The notes: a model not told the origin generated them from the sequence alone. A stretch of 64,000 nucleotides of DNA from SR1 bacterium human oral taxon HOT-345 (GCA_003260355.1 MPSQ01000001.1:496001-560000); one strand, 5' to 3'. Shown: positions 14,301 to 25,020, numbered from the stretch's first letter. Numbers and translations are program-made.

Positions 14301-15410
14301 CAATACTTACAAGTTACTACCTTAAAGAAACAAGCTACACTTTATGAGCAAAATGCTCCACGATCTAATCAAGTTGTAGGATGAACTCAGGTTATTTGTG
14401 ATTCAGAGCCTCCTAAACCTAAGGTTGAACTTATTAGAATTAAGAAACCTGTTGTAGAGGACGAAGGATTTGATCTGAAGGGGTTTATTGGAAGCTATTA
14501 TGACCTTCAAGTTACACGAACAGATAATCATATGGTTCGTCGGGCAAAAATTGAAGAGAATGGGAAAACGCTTGCTCAAAAGGATATTAATGCTCCTAGT
14601 GGCACGATCACATTGAAAAACCTCTTCTTTACTGAAGCTCAGGTGAGAAATTATGTAATATCAGCTATTGATAGTCAAGACAATGAGAAAGAAGAAGAGG
14701 TTACTCTCGAAATTAATATTCCTAAGATTACCATTGAGGATATTCAGCGTTTTTCTGGATGGAAAGAAGGAATTGAAAATCCGGTTTTAATCTCTTCAGC
14801 ACTAGAAAGAGATATTGATAAGTGAGATGTTAGCTTTGAGAGGAAAAGAGAAAATAGAGTCTCAATGCTTACTGCGATTTCCAATGGACAAAAAACGCAA
14901 GTTTATCCAGTAACGACTTATCAAACTGTTGTAACTGGAGCTTATTATGATTTCTGAGATCTGATCGGTCTTTATACTACTGATAAAAAACTGATTGCCA
15001 CTGTGAATGGTCATAATGGAGAAATCATTGTTCAGCCTGCATACAAGAAATCTGTTTCTCTAGGAGTAGACTTTTCAAAAGGCTATCCTGTTGTAAAGGT
15101 AGTGAGTGATGCCAAAGTTCTCTTCGAAGTTGTCCTAAAATCAGAGCAACTCCTTAGCAAAGAAATCTCTGATGGAACACTCTTCCCTCTAGAGGGAAAG
15201 GATTTTGGCATATTTGATGGTGGAGAGGTCGTGATGAAAGGGAAGGAACCACTTCTCTATATTGCTCCAGACGGATCGCTTCGAAGTAGTAAGCCACTGC
15301 AGTGAAGTTATCATTTTGACTCAGAGCATAAAGTCGTGACCTACACCCTTTCAGAGAATGCCTTTTGAAAGCCATTTGCTAGGATTACATTTAAGGCAAA
15401 GTCGATATAA
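2346..15410 (+). CDS. Giant surface/secreted multidomain protein, 4354 residues
   Basis: A single frame runs 13,065 bases from ATG 2346 to TAA 15408 with many UGA-glycine codons and no UAA/UAG that I could find. One hydrophobic anchor or uncleaved signal lies at residues 7-27. The next ~120 residues end in LIGLVLVGTIPFPAV, vaguely like a C25-type protease fold but without visible catalytic residues. Further on come a coiled coil (about 285-315), a Cys cluster (534-568), Ig-like stretches, and three calcium-type FG-GAP/VCBS loops: DIDYNKDGLRD near 2138, DVDGNKYED near 2189 and DMDLDGKID near 2251. Then follow a Cys-rich stretch (2364-2426), a Pro/Gly-rich hydrophobic segment (2790-2900), an LPxLPxPP repeat zone (about 3320-3435), and beta-rich domains to the C-terminus. 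The role is unknown; host attachment or predation is an inference. It is probably co-transcribed with the next two genes. Confidence 0.9.
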
Positions 15411-15414
15411 AGAT

Positions 15415-15443
15415 TTGCAAAAAGTGCAAAAAATCTGTATACT
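15415..15443 (+). promoter_or_regulatory. Promoter of the 15479 gene
   Basis: TTGCAA (15415-15420), a 17-base spacer and TATACT (15438-15443) lie 35 bases before the ATG at 15479. The genes downstream of the giant ORF can therefore be transcribed independently of it. A second TATACT (15471-15476) directly before the ATG has no matching -35 box. Confidence 0.65.
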
Positions 15444-15478
15444 TATTCTGATTATCTTTAGATATAAGGCTATACTGA

Positions 15479-16408
15479 ATGAAAAAATCAGTTTTCACCT
15501 TTTTGTTTGGGATTCTTCTCCTGTTTGGAATCACTTCTGCACATGATTGCCATCTTTTTCCTGAACTCTCAGTAAAAAACCTAGAAAAAACGTTATTTGA
15601 AAGCTCAGTAAAAGGAAATCCAGCATTAGCGACACTCACTGAGGAAGGATTACGTAGGGCTCTTATCAATTTGAAGGCTCATTGTTGCGCATCTCAGATT
15701 TTGGGTGATAATGCACAAATGCTTGCTTCCTGTAAGAAAGATGCAAAATACCTAACTGAAAGAACAAATTACCCTCAGTCTTCTTTTCTTTTTGATCATG
15801 TTATTGATGTGATGATGAGGAGACTGATGGTAGACGGGAAATATGAAGAACTCCCTCTTGACAAAAAAGCTCAGGAATGGAGAGAAAAGACTGATCGTAT
15901 CGCTGATGGAGCGGATGGAGTTATTCCAGTTGCGATTTCCAAGGATTATAAAAAATTTTGGGGACTTCAACCTGAGTTTCTTATTCCTGAATATAATGGG
16001 GTTTCTGCTCCTGAATATAAAAAAGCGATTAATGATTTAGAAAGCAAGAAGGCAATTTTTGCCAAATATGAAGATTGGAACTTAAATACGAGATATTATA
16101 ATCTTTGTCAAAGTGCGATCTATTTGATGACTCATCTACCAATAGATTTTTGAAGTGAACAAATGGCTCTTGCACAGAAAAAATGCTCCTCTATGACCCA
16201 GCAAAATATCGTAAATGAAATCACCAATCTTTCAAGACTCATTTCTCATAAATCTGAGCTTCTTTTGGCACAGAATATGGAAAACTATGCAGATGCATAT
16301 CTTATGGACACAAGATGAGGAAAATTTGAGGAAAAATCTCAAAGGATGCTGAGTAACCTCTTTGGAGTAATGAGGATGGTTCCCAAGCTTATTTCTATGT
16401 GTAATTAA
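15479..16408 (+). CDS. Secreted Cys-containing protein of unknown function, 309 residues
   Basis: The product starts with a clear signal peptide (MKKSVFTFLFGILLLFGITS, then an Ala-His cleavage region). The mature part is mostly helical, with scattered cysteines (HDCHLF, HCCAS, ASCKK, LCQS, KKCSS, ending MCN) that could form disulfides outside the cell. Two internal UGA codons are read as Gly. I recognise no domain. It sits between the giant surface protein (68 bases upstream) and a pilin-like membrane protein (18 bases downstream), which suggests that the three work in the same envelope structure; this rests on context only. A strong promoter precedes it. Stop TAA 16406-16408. Confidence 0.8.
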
Positions 16409-16426
16409 TTTACTTTTTGTCTGATC

Positions 16427-16945
16427 ATGATGAAGCTAATTCTTAAGTTGTTTGTTTGTTGAATGCTCTGTATATATGGTTTTATGAGTCCTGAAGTCTG
16501 ACTTCTTTCTTTTGCTCAGAGTGCTTCGACTACGGCAAAAACGCTCCATATCATTCCTGAAAACTCTGAAAGTGATGAGAAACAGGTAAAACAAGATGTG
16601 AAAGATGTGGCAAATAGAACAAAAGGAACTGTAATTGATACCTATAATGAAATTGCTAGTGGATACGAATCTAGAGGAGAAATCGGGAAAGCTATGCAAT
16701 CCGGGATTATGGGTTGGAATACCTTGATTCAGTATGTAGTTTATGCTATGAGTTTTCTTTCTCAATTAGGACTGCTTATTGGGGGGCTTATGATTCTCTA
16801 TGCAGGATACCTTTATGGATCAACCGTTTTTTCTGGAAGCAATCCAACAAAAGCAAAAAGTGCAATACGTAATGCTATTATTGGTGTTTTGGTTGTGGTC
16901 TTTTCTTTTGCCATCTGGAAAGGACTTGTGAGCAGTTTTCTCTAG
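16427..16945 (+). CDS. Type IV secretion pilin-like two-helix membrane protein
   Basis: The 172-residue product has an N-terminal signal-like hydrophobic stretch ending near FAQSAST, a polar helical spacer, and two C-terminal hydrophobic helices (FLSQLGLLIGGLMILYAGYL and a second from NAIIGVLVVVFSF) joined by a short charged loop GSNPTKAKSAIRN. That layout matches the CPR pilin-like family (TrbC/VirB2-like, PF18895 type), in which a small two-TM subunit assembles into a membrane pore or pilus. No VirB4, VirB6 or other secretion ATPase is in this window. Two UGA codons near the N-terminus encode Gly. It follows the 15479 gene by 18 bases on the same strand. ATG at 16427 chosen; 16430 is an equally good ATG. 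Confidence 0.65.
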
Positions 16946-16957
16946 GATAATCAGGGG

Positions 16958-17722
16958 TTACTCTCATGAAATTTCCTTGATTTGATCACGGATGAGTGCT
17001 GCTTTTTCAAACTCTCGTGCCTTTATGGCGTCATCAAGCTGGATTTTAAGGTCTTTTAGGATAATTTCTCTCTCTGCTTTTGTTGCCTTTTTCAGCTTTT
17101 TTACTTTACCTTTGGTGATACTTCAAAATGATTGATCTAAGCTTAGGTCGTCTTTTACGGTTTCTAGAGATTTTACATTGGAGAGTGCGGACTTTGGAGT
17201 GATTCAGTTTTTTGTATTGTAAAGTTCTTGGATTCTACGACGACGATAGGTTTCTCGAAGTGCTTTGATCATAGATTCGGTAAAACTATCTGCATAAAGC
17301 ACAACTTCACTCTGTGGATTTCTCGCTGCACGTCCAATAATTTGAATTAACGAAGTCGTTGATCTTAGAAATCACTCTTTATCTGCGTCAAGAACCCCGA
17401 TCATCGTCACTTCAGGAAGATCAATTCCTTCTCTAAGGAGATTAACACCGACAATAATATCAATTTCTCCTGTTCTCAGCTTCTTAATTATTTCCCAGCG
17501 GTCGATAGTAGCAATCTCACTATGCAGGTAGAATGCTTTGAAACCCTGAGCTACGAGAAAATTTGTAACTTCTTCAGAGGACTTTTTGGTCAAAGTAACA
17601 AGGAGAATTTTTCCTTGATTATTGATATGCATTCTGATTTTCTGCAGAAGATGGTCCAAAAAAGGGGGAAAGTCAGATTTTTTGACTTCATTTAGTTTTT
17701 TTTGGAGATAGGTTTCAATCAT
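16958..17722 (-). CDS. uvrB: UvrB fragment: C-terminal helicase half and UVR domain only
   Basis: This 254-residue frame is clearly homologous to the last third of UvrB, the DNA damage-verification helicase of nucleotide excision repair. It carries [29 protein letters not shown] (G is UGA), IIGRAARN, the ITPKS segment and a C-terminal UVR motif ([18 protein letters not shown]). Everything before it is absent: Walker A, the damage-probing beta hairpin and the first helicase motifs. A normal UvrB is about 660-680 residues. The frame is closed by TAG at 17729-17731 just above the ATG, and the next gene on the other strand starts 80 bases away, so no hidden 5' part fits. It may be a decaying remnant or a separate UVR/helicase-domain protein; it cannot act as a full UvrB. 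Confidence 0.8.
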
Positions 17723-17801
17723 ATTGTGCTACACTTAAAATGTTATTCTCAGCAAAGAATAGGTATCTCTACAGAAAAAGCAAGTGAGTTTTTGGAGAAT
17801 A

Positions 17802-18443
17802 ATGTCACAAAAATCTAAAAAAAACGAAGAAAGAGAGAATACTCTTGATAAATCCTCGCCGATGCATACAGTAAGAGAGTGTTCTTTATTTTATGAATTA
17901 GGTATGCATCATAGTGACCGTGAGCTTGTCCTCGCTTTTCAAGCTGGGAAGTATCATTGCTTTGAAACTTTATATGAACGTGTGCTTCCAAAAGTTTACC
18001 GCTATCTTCTCTTTAAAACTAATGGAAACAAAACACTAGCTCAAGATCTTTGTTCCGAAACCTTTTTGGCTGGATTTGAGGGATTGGGAAGTTTTCAAGC
18101 AGATGAGAACTGTAATTTTTGAGCTTGGATTTTGAGGATCGCCCATCATAAGTTTGTTGATCATATTAGAGCTCGTCAAGAAGAACAACTTTCTCTGAAC
18201 GAAGAGTTAATCGTGACGGGAGAAGATCAGCTTTTGCAATCTTTAGATTTAAGTATGCAAGCCTGAGTTTTCCTTGACTTCCTAGAGACGCTTGGTGAGG
18301 AGAAAAAAGATATCGTAGTAATGAGAATTTGGGAAGATCTTAGTTATCAAGAAATTGCTCAAGTTCTCGGAAAATCGGAAGAGGCCTGTAGACAGCTTTT
18401 TTCGAGGACTATGAAGGCTCTATGCGATCACTTTAAGTCATAA
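17802..18443 (+). CDS. ECF-type RNA polymerase sigma factor
   Basis: This 213-residue sigma-70 family protein has only regions 2 and 4. Region 2 runs from DRELVLAFQAGKYHCFETLY through AQDLCSETFLAGFEGL to WILRIAHHKFVDHIR. Region 4 ends with IVVMRIWEDLSYQEIAQVLG followed by a C-terminal helix KSEEACRQLFSRTMKAL. Such factors redirect RNA polymerase to a small regulon and are normally held by an anti-sigma factor; the next gene encodes a plausible one. Two UGA codons encode Gly. I chose ATG 17802 because GGAG lies a few bases before it; an in-frame GTG at 17784 lacks a ribosome site. It is divergent from the uvrB fragment. Confidence 0.88.
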
Positions 18444-18471
18444 TTTCCTTTAGCTCTTATTCTTTTTTTTG

Positions 18472-19698
18472 ATGAAACTAGATGAACTTCTCAACGAGCA
18501 TCCTGAACTCAGTAACGAAAAAAAGCAGATTGAAGCTGTAGTTTCTGCATTTGCTGGGAGTAAAATAACTATTGATAAATCTTTTTCTCAGTCTCTTAAA
18601 TCATCAATTCGCGAGAAGATTAAAGAAAAAAAGGCTCAGAATCCGAATTATTTTTTGTTTTATCTCCGCCATTTTAGGTTTTATTTTACGGGATTTAGTG
18701 TAGCATTAGGATGTTTTTTGATCCTTTTTGTGCTCGGATTTTTCAATTTTAATGCTAGGCCTCAAATACTTAACAATCCAAAGCTTCTTGCTTACGTTGG
18801 TCCTGAAGCGTTTTGAAGGTTAAGTAGCCCGACTACCAATGCTGGAGATCCAGAAAGACTTTCTGTTGCCAGCTTTTCTGACCTTCTTGAAAGCACTTCT
18901 GAAGTATATTCTGGGGATGAAACCATCCTCACTGCTGCCAACCCTCGCTATCATATTGGTGAAAAACAGCTTCCAAAACTTCCTTCTGTAATTTTAGTTG
19001 GAAAGAATGTGAATAGCAACTCTTCTAATATGCAGTTTCTCTCAAAGAATATTAAGCTTCCTGAGTTTTCTCTTTCTCCTTTTAAAAAGGACACCATTAC
19101 GACCATTGATTTTGAGAATAATCAGCTAGATTATCATTTTACGATCAATCTCGATCAAGGGCTTTTCTCTGCGATAAAAAATAGTGCTTATAATAGTTTG
19201 ACTGGCTCTGATGTTCCTTTATTATCTGAGAAAGAAATTAAAAAAAGAGTCAAAAGTCAGATTTCAAATTTTTGACTTTCTCTAAAATTCTATGGAGAAC
19301 CTGAATTAAAACAAAGCGAACATGATTCTCATACTTTTGAACTGTTCTATCCAAGAGTTATTGATGGGAAGGAAGTATGGGATCGAGATACTAACACAAG
19401 ACTAGGAATGCAAGTTTCTTTTGACCTTGAAAGTCAGGAAATTATCTCACTCTACTCTTTCCAATTTCAGTCCTATGAATTATCCAAATATCCACAGACA
19501 AAATCTCCATCCGATATTCTAGAATCTATTTCAAAACTTGGAAATATTAATGTCTCCAAAAATAAAGATGAAGGGGATATTCCTATGAACAAAGGGAAGG
19601 AAATTTATCTCCAGAAGTGAGATTTTCTCTTTCCTGGGTTGCTTTTTCAGGCTCAAGATGCTAAGATTAAGAAGGTTTTTCTTGTTTCTCTCTATTAG
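18472..19698 (+). CDS. Probable membrane anti-sigma factor, 408 residues
   Basis: The protein begins with a cytoplasmic helical segment of about 60 residues (Lys/Glu rich, ending EKIKEKKAQNP), then one membrane helix (about residues 70-95, FSVALGCFLILFVLGFF), then about 310 external residues rich in Ser, Asn and beta-strand patterns. A short helical cytoplasmic region, a single membrane span and an outer sensor part, encoded 28 bases after an ECF sigma gene, is the classic anti-sigma arrangement. No ZAS zinc motif (HxxxCxxC) is visible, so the assignment rests on topology and position. Three UGA codons encode Gly. A strong hairpin terminator follows at 19737-19776. Confidence 0.6.
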
Positions 19699-19736
19699 GA
19701 AGATAAAAGATTAGGCATTTTATGCTAAAATCCTTT

Positions 19737-19776
19737 GACTTTTGAGGTAAAAATCTTACTCTAAAGTCAGATTTTT
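19737..19776 (+). terminator. Terminator after the sigma/anti-sigma pair
   Basis: GACTTT (19737-19742) pairs with AAAGTC (19763-19768), with further pairing inside (GAG/CTC and GTAA/TTAC), followed by a long T-rich run (about 19771-19800). Being only 30 bases before the next ATG it could also act as an attenuator for the beta-propeller gene. Confidence 0.6.
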
Positions 19777-19803
19777 CTTTTTTTATTTTTCTCATCTTTG
19801 CTA

Positions 19804-21906
19804 ATGAAAAAACTTCTCTTTGGTTTTTCGGCGTTGTGTATGCTCATTTGAGTAGGAGCAAATGCTGCTGATACCCAGCTCTTGGAGCAGCTTTCAGGTC
19901 ACACTTTGGATGCAAAGCAATTAAAATTTTCACAGGTAGAAAGCTGCGAATCTCTAGAAAAAATGCTCGAGAAATATGCAAAAGAGACTCAAGAACCTCT
20001 CTATAGAACTTTTGGGCTCAAAAAAGAACTTGCTGTCGAGAGTGCAGCACCTATGGCTCAATGAATAGCTGCTGAAGCTGCGATGACTAATAGTATTTCG
20101 AGCTCTCATACTGATTTTTCTCAGACAAATATTCAGAAAATCTGAGTAGATGAACCAGAACTGCTCAAGACAGATGGAACCTACTTTTTCTACTATAATG
20201 AAAAAACTCAAAAAGTCAGTATTGTCGCTTCTCCTCTTGATAGTAAGACCTCAACCTTAGATGGAACCAGGATTCAGCTGGTAAATGAAATAGCGGTTCC
20301 CAAAGAACTGAATGACATAGAACTTTTTGTGACTAAGGGACGTCTGGTTCTCATGGGACAATTGTCTGATTATGGAGACGCTGCGTATGCATCTTTTCTT
20401 AGCTATCAAAATCGTACCGTAGTAGCGATCTATGACATTTCTGATATAAAAAATCTCAAGCTTCTAAAATTCGAGAACTTACCTGGAAGTTATCAAGATG
20501 CTAGGCTTATTGATGATCAACTTTATGTGATTTCTGAGCTGAGGTTTAATCGATGGAACTGGAAAGGAAAGTCTCATGACTTTAGGAAGGGACTTGCTTC
20601 TGTAGAGATTGATGAACAAGGAGCAAAAGTGCTGCCTATAGAATGCTCTCAGATTTCTTATGTTCTGCCAGAAGATAAAAACCTGAGTCTTGATCCAGTT
20701 TTTACTCTTATTGCAGGAATTGATATTCGTAATACTTCTAAAAAAGTTTCTACCACTGCCCTTCTTGCGCCCAATGGCGAAATCCATATGAGTAAAAATG
20801 CTCTCTATCTGGTTTCAAACTTTTATACCTACAATAATTGGCCATGTCCTTCTGGACTTTTCTGTGTGATGCCGGTTTTCAGAAGCACGACACAAACGAT
20901 GATTCATAAATTTAGTAGGGATAGATTGAATTTAAAGTATCAAAACACTGCGATTGTCCCAGGTTCCTTGCTGACTCAATACAGTATGGATGAAGATAGT
21001 GATGGAAACTTTAGAATCCTGACTAAAGTCTGGGAAAAACATCTTTCAACTCAGCTTTATGTCTTTAAACCAGATCTCACACTTGCTGGGAAACTCGAAA
21101 ACATTGAGCCAGGAGAAGAATTTAAGGCATCAAGATATATTGGAGACAAGCTTTATTTGGTTACTTTTGAGCAGATCGATCCGCTTTTTGTGGTTGATCT
21201 TGCTAATATTAGTCAGCCAAAAATTATTTGAGAGCTTAAAATTCCAGGATATAGCACCTACCTTCATCCTCTCAAAAAGGAGTGAAGTAAACAATATCTT
21301 CTTGGACTGGGCTATAATACCACTCAAAATGAACGATGAGGAACTGTAAATTCTGGAGTTAAGATTTCTCTTTTTCAGGTTGATTATGCGAAGAAGCAAG
21401 GAGATATGATCGAAGTCAAAGAACTTGACTCACTTAACCAAGGAGGGAAAAATTCTGATTCTCAAGTCCTTTCAAATCCAAGACTCTTTGTAATGGATAA
21501 AAAAGGGAATGTTACTCTGCCTTTACATCTCGTTGAGCGGGCTCATCAAGGGGAAAAGTGTAACATTACCTATGATCTTCAGGGAAAGGAGCAGAAAAAA
21601 GACTGCACTCCTATTGTTGAACCTTCTGAATACTTTGTAGGCTTAAAAACGTTTTCTGTGAGTCCAGAAAAGTGAATTAAAGAACAGTTTGCAAAAGATT
21701 ATCTCAAAGATATCCTCGCTAAAAAGTGAATAACTACTACAGGCAATAGCAAGCAGATTCAAAAAGAAATCTGGAATAATGAGGAAATCTTCTCGCTTCA
21801 AGATATGAGAGTAGGATATGCTTGAGATGCTTTATACTCATTTAGCAATCTTTTCGCAGATTTCATCTTCCCAAACAAAAAGAATTATTCAATCTGGTTT
21901 AAATAG
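19804..21906 (+). CDS. Secreted beta-propeller domain protein (PF09826 type)
   Basis: The 700-residue product has a signal peptide (MKKLLFGFSALCMLI-G-VGANAA, G from UGA). A short helical region is followed by VDEPELLKTDGTYFFYY near residue 120, which is the hallmark start of the Beta_propel family (GVDEADIVKTDGxY). The later signature SRYIGDKLYLVTFEQIDPLF, then DLANISQPKIIGELKIPGYS and YLHPL, is near-canonical. Members are extracellular or membrane-attached proteins of unknown biochemical role, probably binding partners or substrates in the envelope. At least nine UGA glycines occur. It follows the sigma/anti-sigma pair on the same strand after a terminator-like hairpin, and an SLH-like gene follows it by 70 bases. 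Confidence 0.85.
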
Positions 21907-21976
21907 CTTTTCTTGCCTTAAACAAAACTCTATAGTAGTTATTCTTCTCCTTTTATATTCTATTTGTGATTTACTT

Positions 21977-22621
21977 ATGAAGAAAATTCTGATTTCCCTC
22001 GGCGGAATACTCTGTATCTTCTGAGTAGGTTCAGCTTTTGGACTGGATCTTAATAGCGCACTCACTTCATCTCAGCAACTCCTTAATGGAAAAGGAGAAA
22101 TAAAAGTCAAAGCTGTCAGTACTGTTAAAGATGATGACGAACTTATTTTGAGGCTTAATAAAAAAGGGCTCACCATCCACAAAACTCGATCAGATTTTTC
22201 TCCTGATAAAGCTATTAGAAGAGATGAGGCTGCAAAGATGCTTACCTTAGCGCTCATCCACCTCCCTCAGCCGATTAGCTTTGCTGAGAATAAGGATTGT
22301 GTCTTCTCTGATGAGGATCAGGCATGGTCTGATCTTAAGGCAGTCTTGATGCAATCCTGTACAAAAGGGCTTTTTAAAGGGAATAAGGGAAAGTTTAACC
22401 CTCAGCTTTCTATTACTAATGGGCAGATTATGACGGTGCTCGGGAGAATGCTCTTTGGGCAACAAGACGAAGGAGAGGGGCATTATGCGACCCGCTATGT
22501 AGAACTTCTTGAACAGAAAGGTTATCTTCCTGATAGCTCTTTGAGCGAGGAAAAAAATCGAGACCTTCCTGCAACGAGAGCAACGCTTGCAAAATTACTA
22601 GGGAAGGTTTTGAAAGATTAG
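21977..22621 (+). CDS. Secreted S-layer-homology (SLH)-like protein
   Basis: The 214-residue protein starts with a signal peptide (MKKILISLGGILCIF-G-VGSAFG; G from UGA). Two SLH-like repeats follow: FSPDKAIRRDEAAKMLTLAL, then FSDEDQAWSDLKAV with a second unit ending FNPQLSITNGQIMTVLGRML. SLH domains typically hold proteins on secondary cell wall polymers or pyruvylated glycans. In CPR bacteria, whose surface layer is poorly known, it may anchor neighbouring surface proteins. A third, weaker copy may lie at the C-terminus (LPATRATLAKLLGKVL). It is the last gene of this plus-strand stretch and is followed by a bidirectional terminator. Confidence 0.75.
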
Positions 22622-22648
22622 CCTCGGAATATCATTTCAAATTTTTAG

Positions 22649-22686
22649 AAAAAAGCTTGATCCCTCTTTGAGTTTCAAGCTTTTTT
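22649..22686. terminator. Bidirectional terminator between SLH gene and metG
   Basis: A perfect 12-base inverted repeat (22649-22660 with 22675-22686) with a core AGCTTGA/TCAAGCT and A/T runs on both sides closes both convergent genes. Confidence 0.85.
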
Positions 22687-22718
22687 GTCGTTTGTGGCTT
22701 TTCTGCTGAAGGGAGAAG

Positions 22719-24293
22719 TTAGCTCTTTGCCTCAATTTCTACTCTTGCATACAAAATTTCTGGCTTCAAGTCGACGGTAAACTCCTTGAGATTGAAAGCT
22801 GACTGCACCTGTGCAAGATTCAGATTTTTGCTGGTATCAATCTCCTGTAAAGCGTCAATTCCTAAAATGTTTTTTAACTTTTCAAAGCCAACCGTAAGTA
22901 TTGGAGCGGAAAGTATGGCGAGATTTTTAACAATATAGAGCAAGAACTGTAAGTCCCTTTCAGCATCGGCTTTTGAAGACTCCTCTTTCCATTTTTTTCG
23001 AGGCTCGGCTTTGGTGATATACTCGTTTGCTTTTTGAACGATACGATACCAATCCTGAAGGTAGCCTTGAAGATCAAAAGTCTTGAGATAACGGTCCTCA
23101 ATCTTCTCAATGAAACCTTCAAAATTCAAATCTTCATCGCTTTCGTTTCGTGATCTTAGGAGTTCAGGATCAGCTTTTCCCTGATTAATCCCATATTTAC
23201 TACAAAGGCTGACTACTCTATTAACGAGATTCCCCCAAGCACCGATCAGCATACTATTATAAACATTTGCGAGCCTCTCCATAGAGAAATCTCCGTCTGC
23301 ATTGAGAGAAACATCATAGAGCAAATTGAATACAAAGGGATCTCTGCCATATTGCTCAAGAACCGCCTCTGGATCAAGGACGTTTCCTGTAGACTTGGAC
23401 ATTTTAGCACCATTTAGGGTGAGATGCCCGTGGGCAAGCAAGGTTTTGGGGAGCGGGAGCTTTGCAGAAAGGAGCATTGCTGGCCAGAACGCTGCGTGGA
23501 ATCTCAGAATATCTTTCCCGATCACATGCACATCAGCTGGCCAAATCGCTTCTCGTTTATCGCTCAGTCCAAAGCCTTGTCCCGTCAAATAATTGGTCAA
23601 AGCATCACATCGCACATACATCACGTGATCCTCATCTCAAGGCACCGGGATTCCCCGAGGCATTTTAGCCTTTTGACGAGAGAAGCTGACATCTTCAGCC
23701 TTTTCTAAGAAGGCGAGAATCTCGTTTTTTCTCATTTCTGGTTCAATCTGATATACGCCATCCCTGATCAGCTTTGCTACCTGATCTTTATAGTTTGAAA
23801 GCCTGAAAAAATAGTTCTCTTCTTCTATTTCTTGGAGCTCTTTATTGGGATGATCGGGGCATTTTCCATTGATGAGGTCTTTTTCGAGCTTGAGTGCCTC
23901 ACAGCCCTCGCAGTAGAGCCCTTTGTAAGACTTCTTGTAGAGATCTCCAGCTTCAACGAGCTTTTTTCGCATCAACTGAGCTCAAGGGTAATGTAATGCT
24001 TCATTTGAAGTCTGCTGGAAGACATCGTAGGAGATGTCGAGCTTGGAATACAAAGACTTAAAGAGCTGCGTATTCTTCTGGACGAAATCATGGACCTCCA
24101 GTCCTGCTTCTTTGGATGCATTTCGGATTTTCATTCCATGATCGTCGCTCCCCGTCTGAAAAATCACCTCATAGCCGAGGAATCTCCACATTCTTGCCAA
24201 AGCATCCGTCTGGATAATCTCTAAAGCATGCCCTGCATGAGGACCTGCATTCATATAAGCAATCGCTGTAGTAATATAGAACTTTTTTTCCAT
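22719..24293 (-). CDS. metG: Methionyl-tRNA synthetase
   Basis: MetG joins methionine to tRNA-Met using ATP. The 524-residue protein is a complete class I synthetase. It has the HIGH-type motif HAGH near residue 20, a zinc knuckle CEGCEALKLEKD..GKCPDHPNK around residues 127-150, a DALTNYLTG segment, and KMSKS near residue 298 (AKMSKSTGN). An alpha-helical anticodon-binding domain follows, and there is no C-terminal EMAP/tRNA-binding domain. Two in-frame UGA codons are glycines (after EALHYP and GIPVP). Residue choice AYMNAGPHAGH differs slightly from the usual PYxNGxPHxGH but keeps the ATP-binding His residues. It is convergent with the SLH gene. Confidence 0.96.
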
Positions 24294-24378
24294 TAAGATA
24301 CTATTTGAAAGAGATAAACAAGCAGAAGAGACACCTCAACTACGAAAATTTTGAGAAGAAATGAAGGAGCAGCCAGGA

Positions 24379-25020
24379 TTATTTGACCTCTACTGGCTCG
24401 AGTATGACGTCTTCACTGTCAGCGCCCATATATTTAGAGAAATCATCTCCTCTAAAGAGCTTTTTCTTGATAGTATAGCGCGTACTTTTAGCTACGTCTA
24501 CGTTATCAGGGGTAGCTTCGTCCAATCCGTAATCAACTGACTCCTGAATAAATACATCTGAGAGGAATTTTCGTGGGCATTTGTCAGGTTTCCCTTGATC
24601 ATCTTCACAATCATAGGTTGAACTCTTTTCATCAGCTTCTGTTTCGGTAAGATTTTCTCAGTAGATTTCATTGTACAAAACGTAAAGTGACTTGGTAGGA
24701 TTGATAATTGAATAGTCAGTATCCAAAAACTTAGGAGCTTTCTTGGTAAATTTTGTCGTTTCTCCAAGATACTCTAGGGTGTGCTCTCCCTTGGAAAGCT
24801 TGATCACCTGAGAAGTTTTTGGCTCTAGGGTATAATCTTTTCCATCAAGCTTGAAAGTGATCGCTTCCTCTGTTGGATTATCAATCACTGACTCTGCACT
24901 CTTGGAAGAGCTATATACTCGTGCTCCGATCACTACAAGAAGGATCACTGCTAATGAGGTTCCTGCCTTGACAAGCCAAGCTTTTGCTCCTGCTTTCGCT
25001 TCGTTTAAAAATTCATTCAT
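24379..25020 (-). CDS. Single-pass membrane protein of unknown function, 213 residues
   Basis: After a short N-terminal amphipathic part (MNEFLNEAKAGAKAWLVKAG) there is one membrane helix (about residues 20-38, LAVILLVVIGARVY), then an external domain with a beta-rich pattern, KDYTLEPKTSQVIKLSKGEH, and an acidic C-terminal half with a Cys pair (YDCEDDQGKPDKCPRK). No family recognised. One UGA encodes Gly after LYVLYNEIY. I chose ATG 25018-25020; another in-frame ATG (25051-25053) would add 11 residues and lies close after a possible promoter (TTGTGT, 16 bases, TATACA), so the start is unsure. It follows the metG start region on the same strand, 85 bases away. Confidence 0.65.

Noticed and set aside
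2346..15410. Apparent series of about 20 short separate genes
   Set aside because: All pieces lie in one register and are separated only by UGA, read here as Gly; no UAA/UAG divides them.
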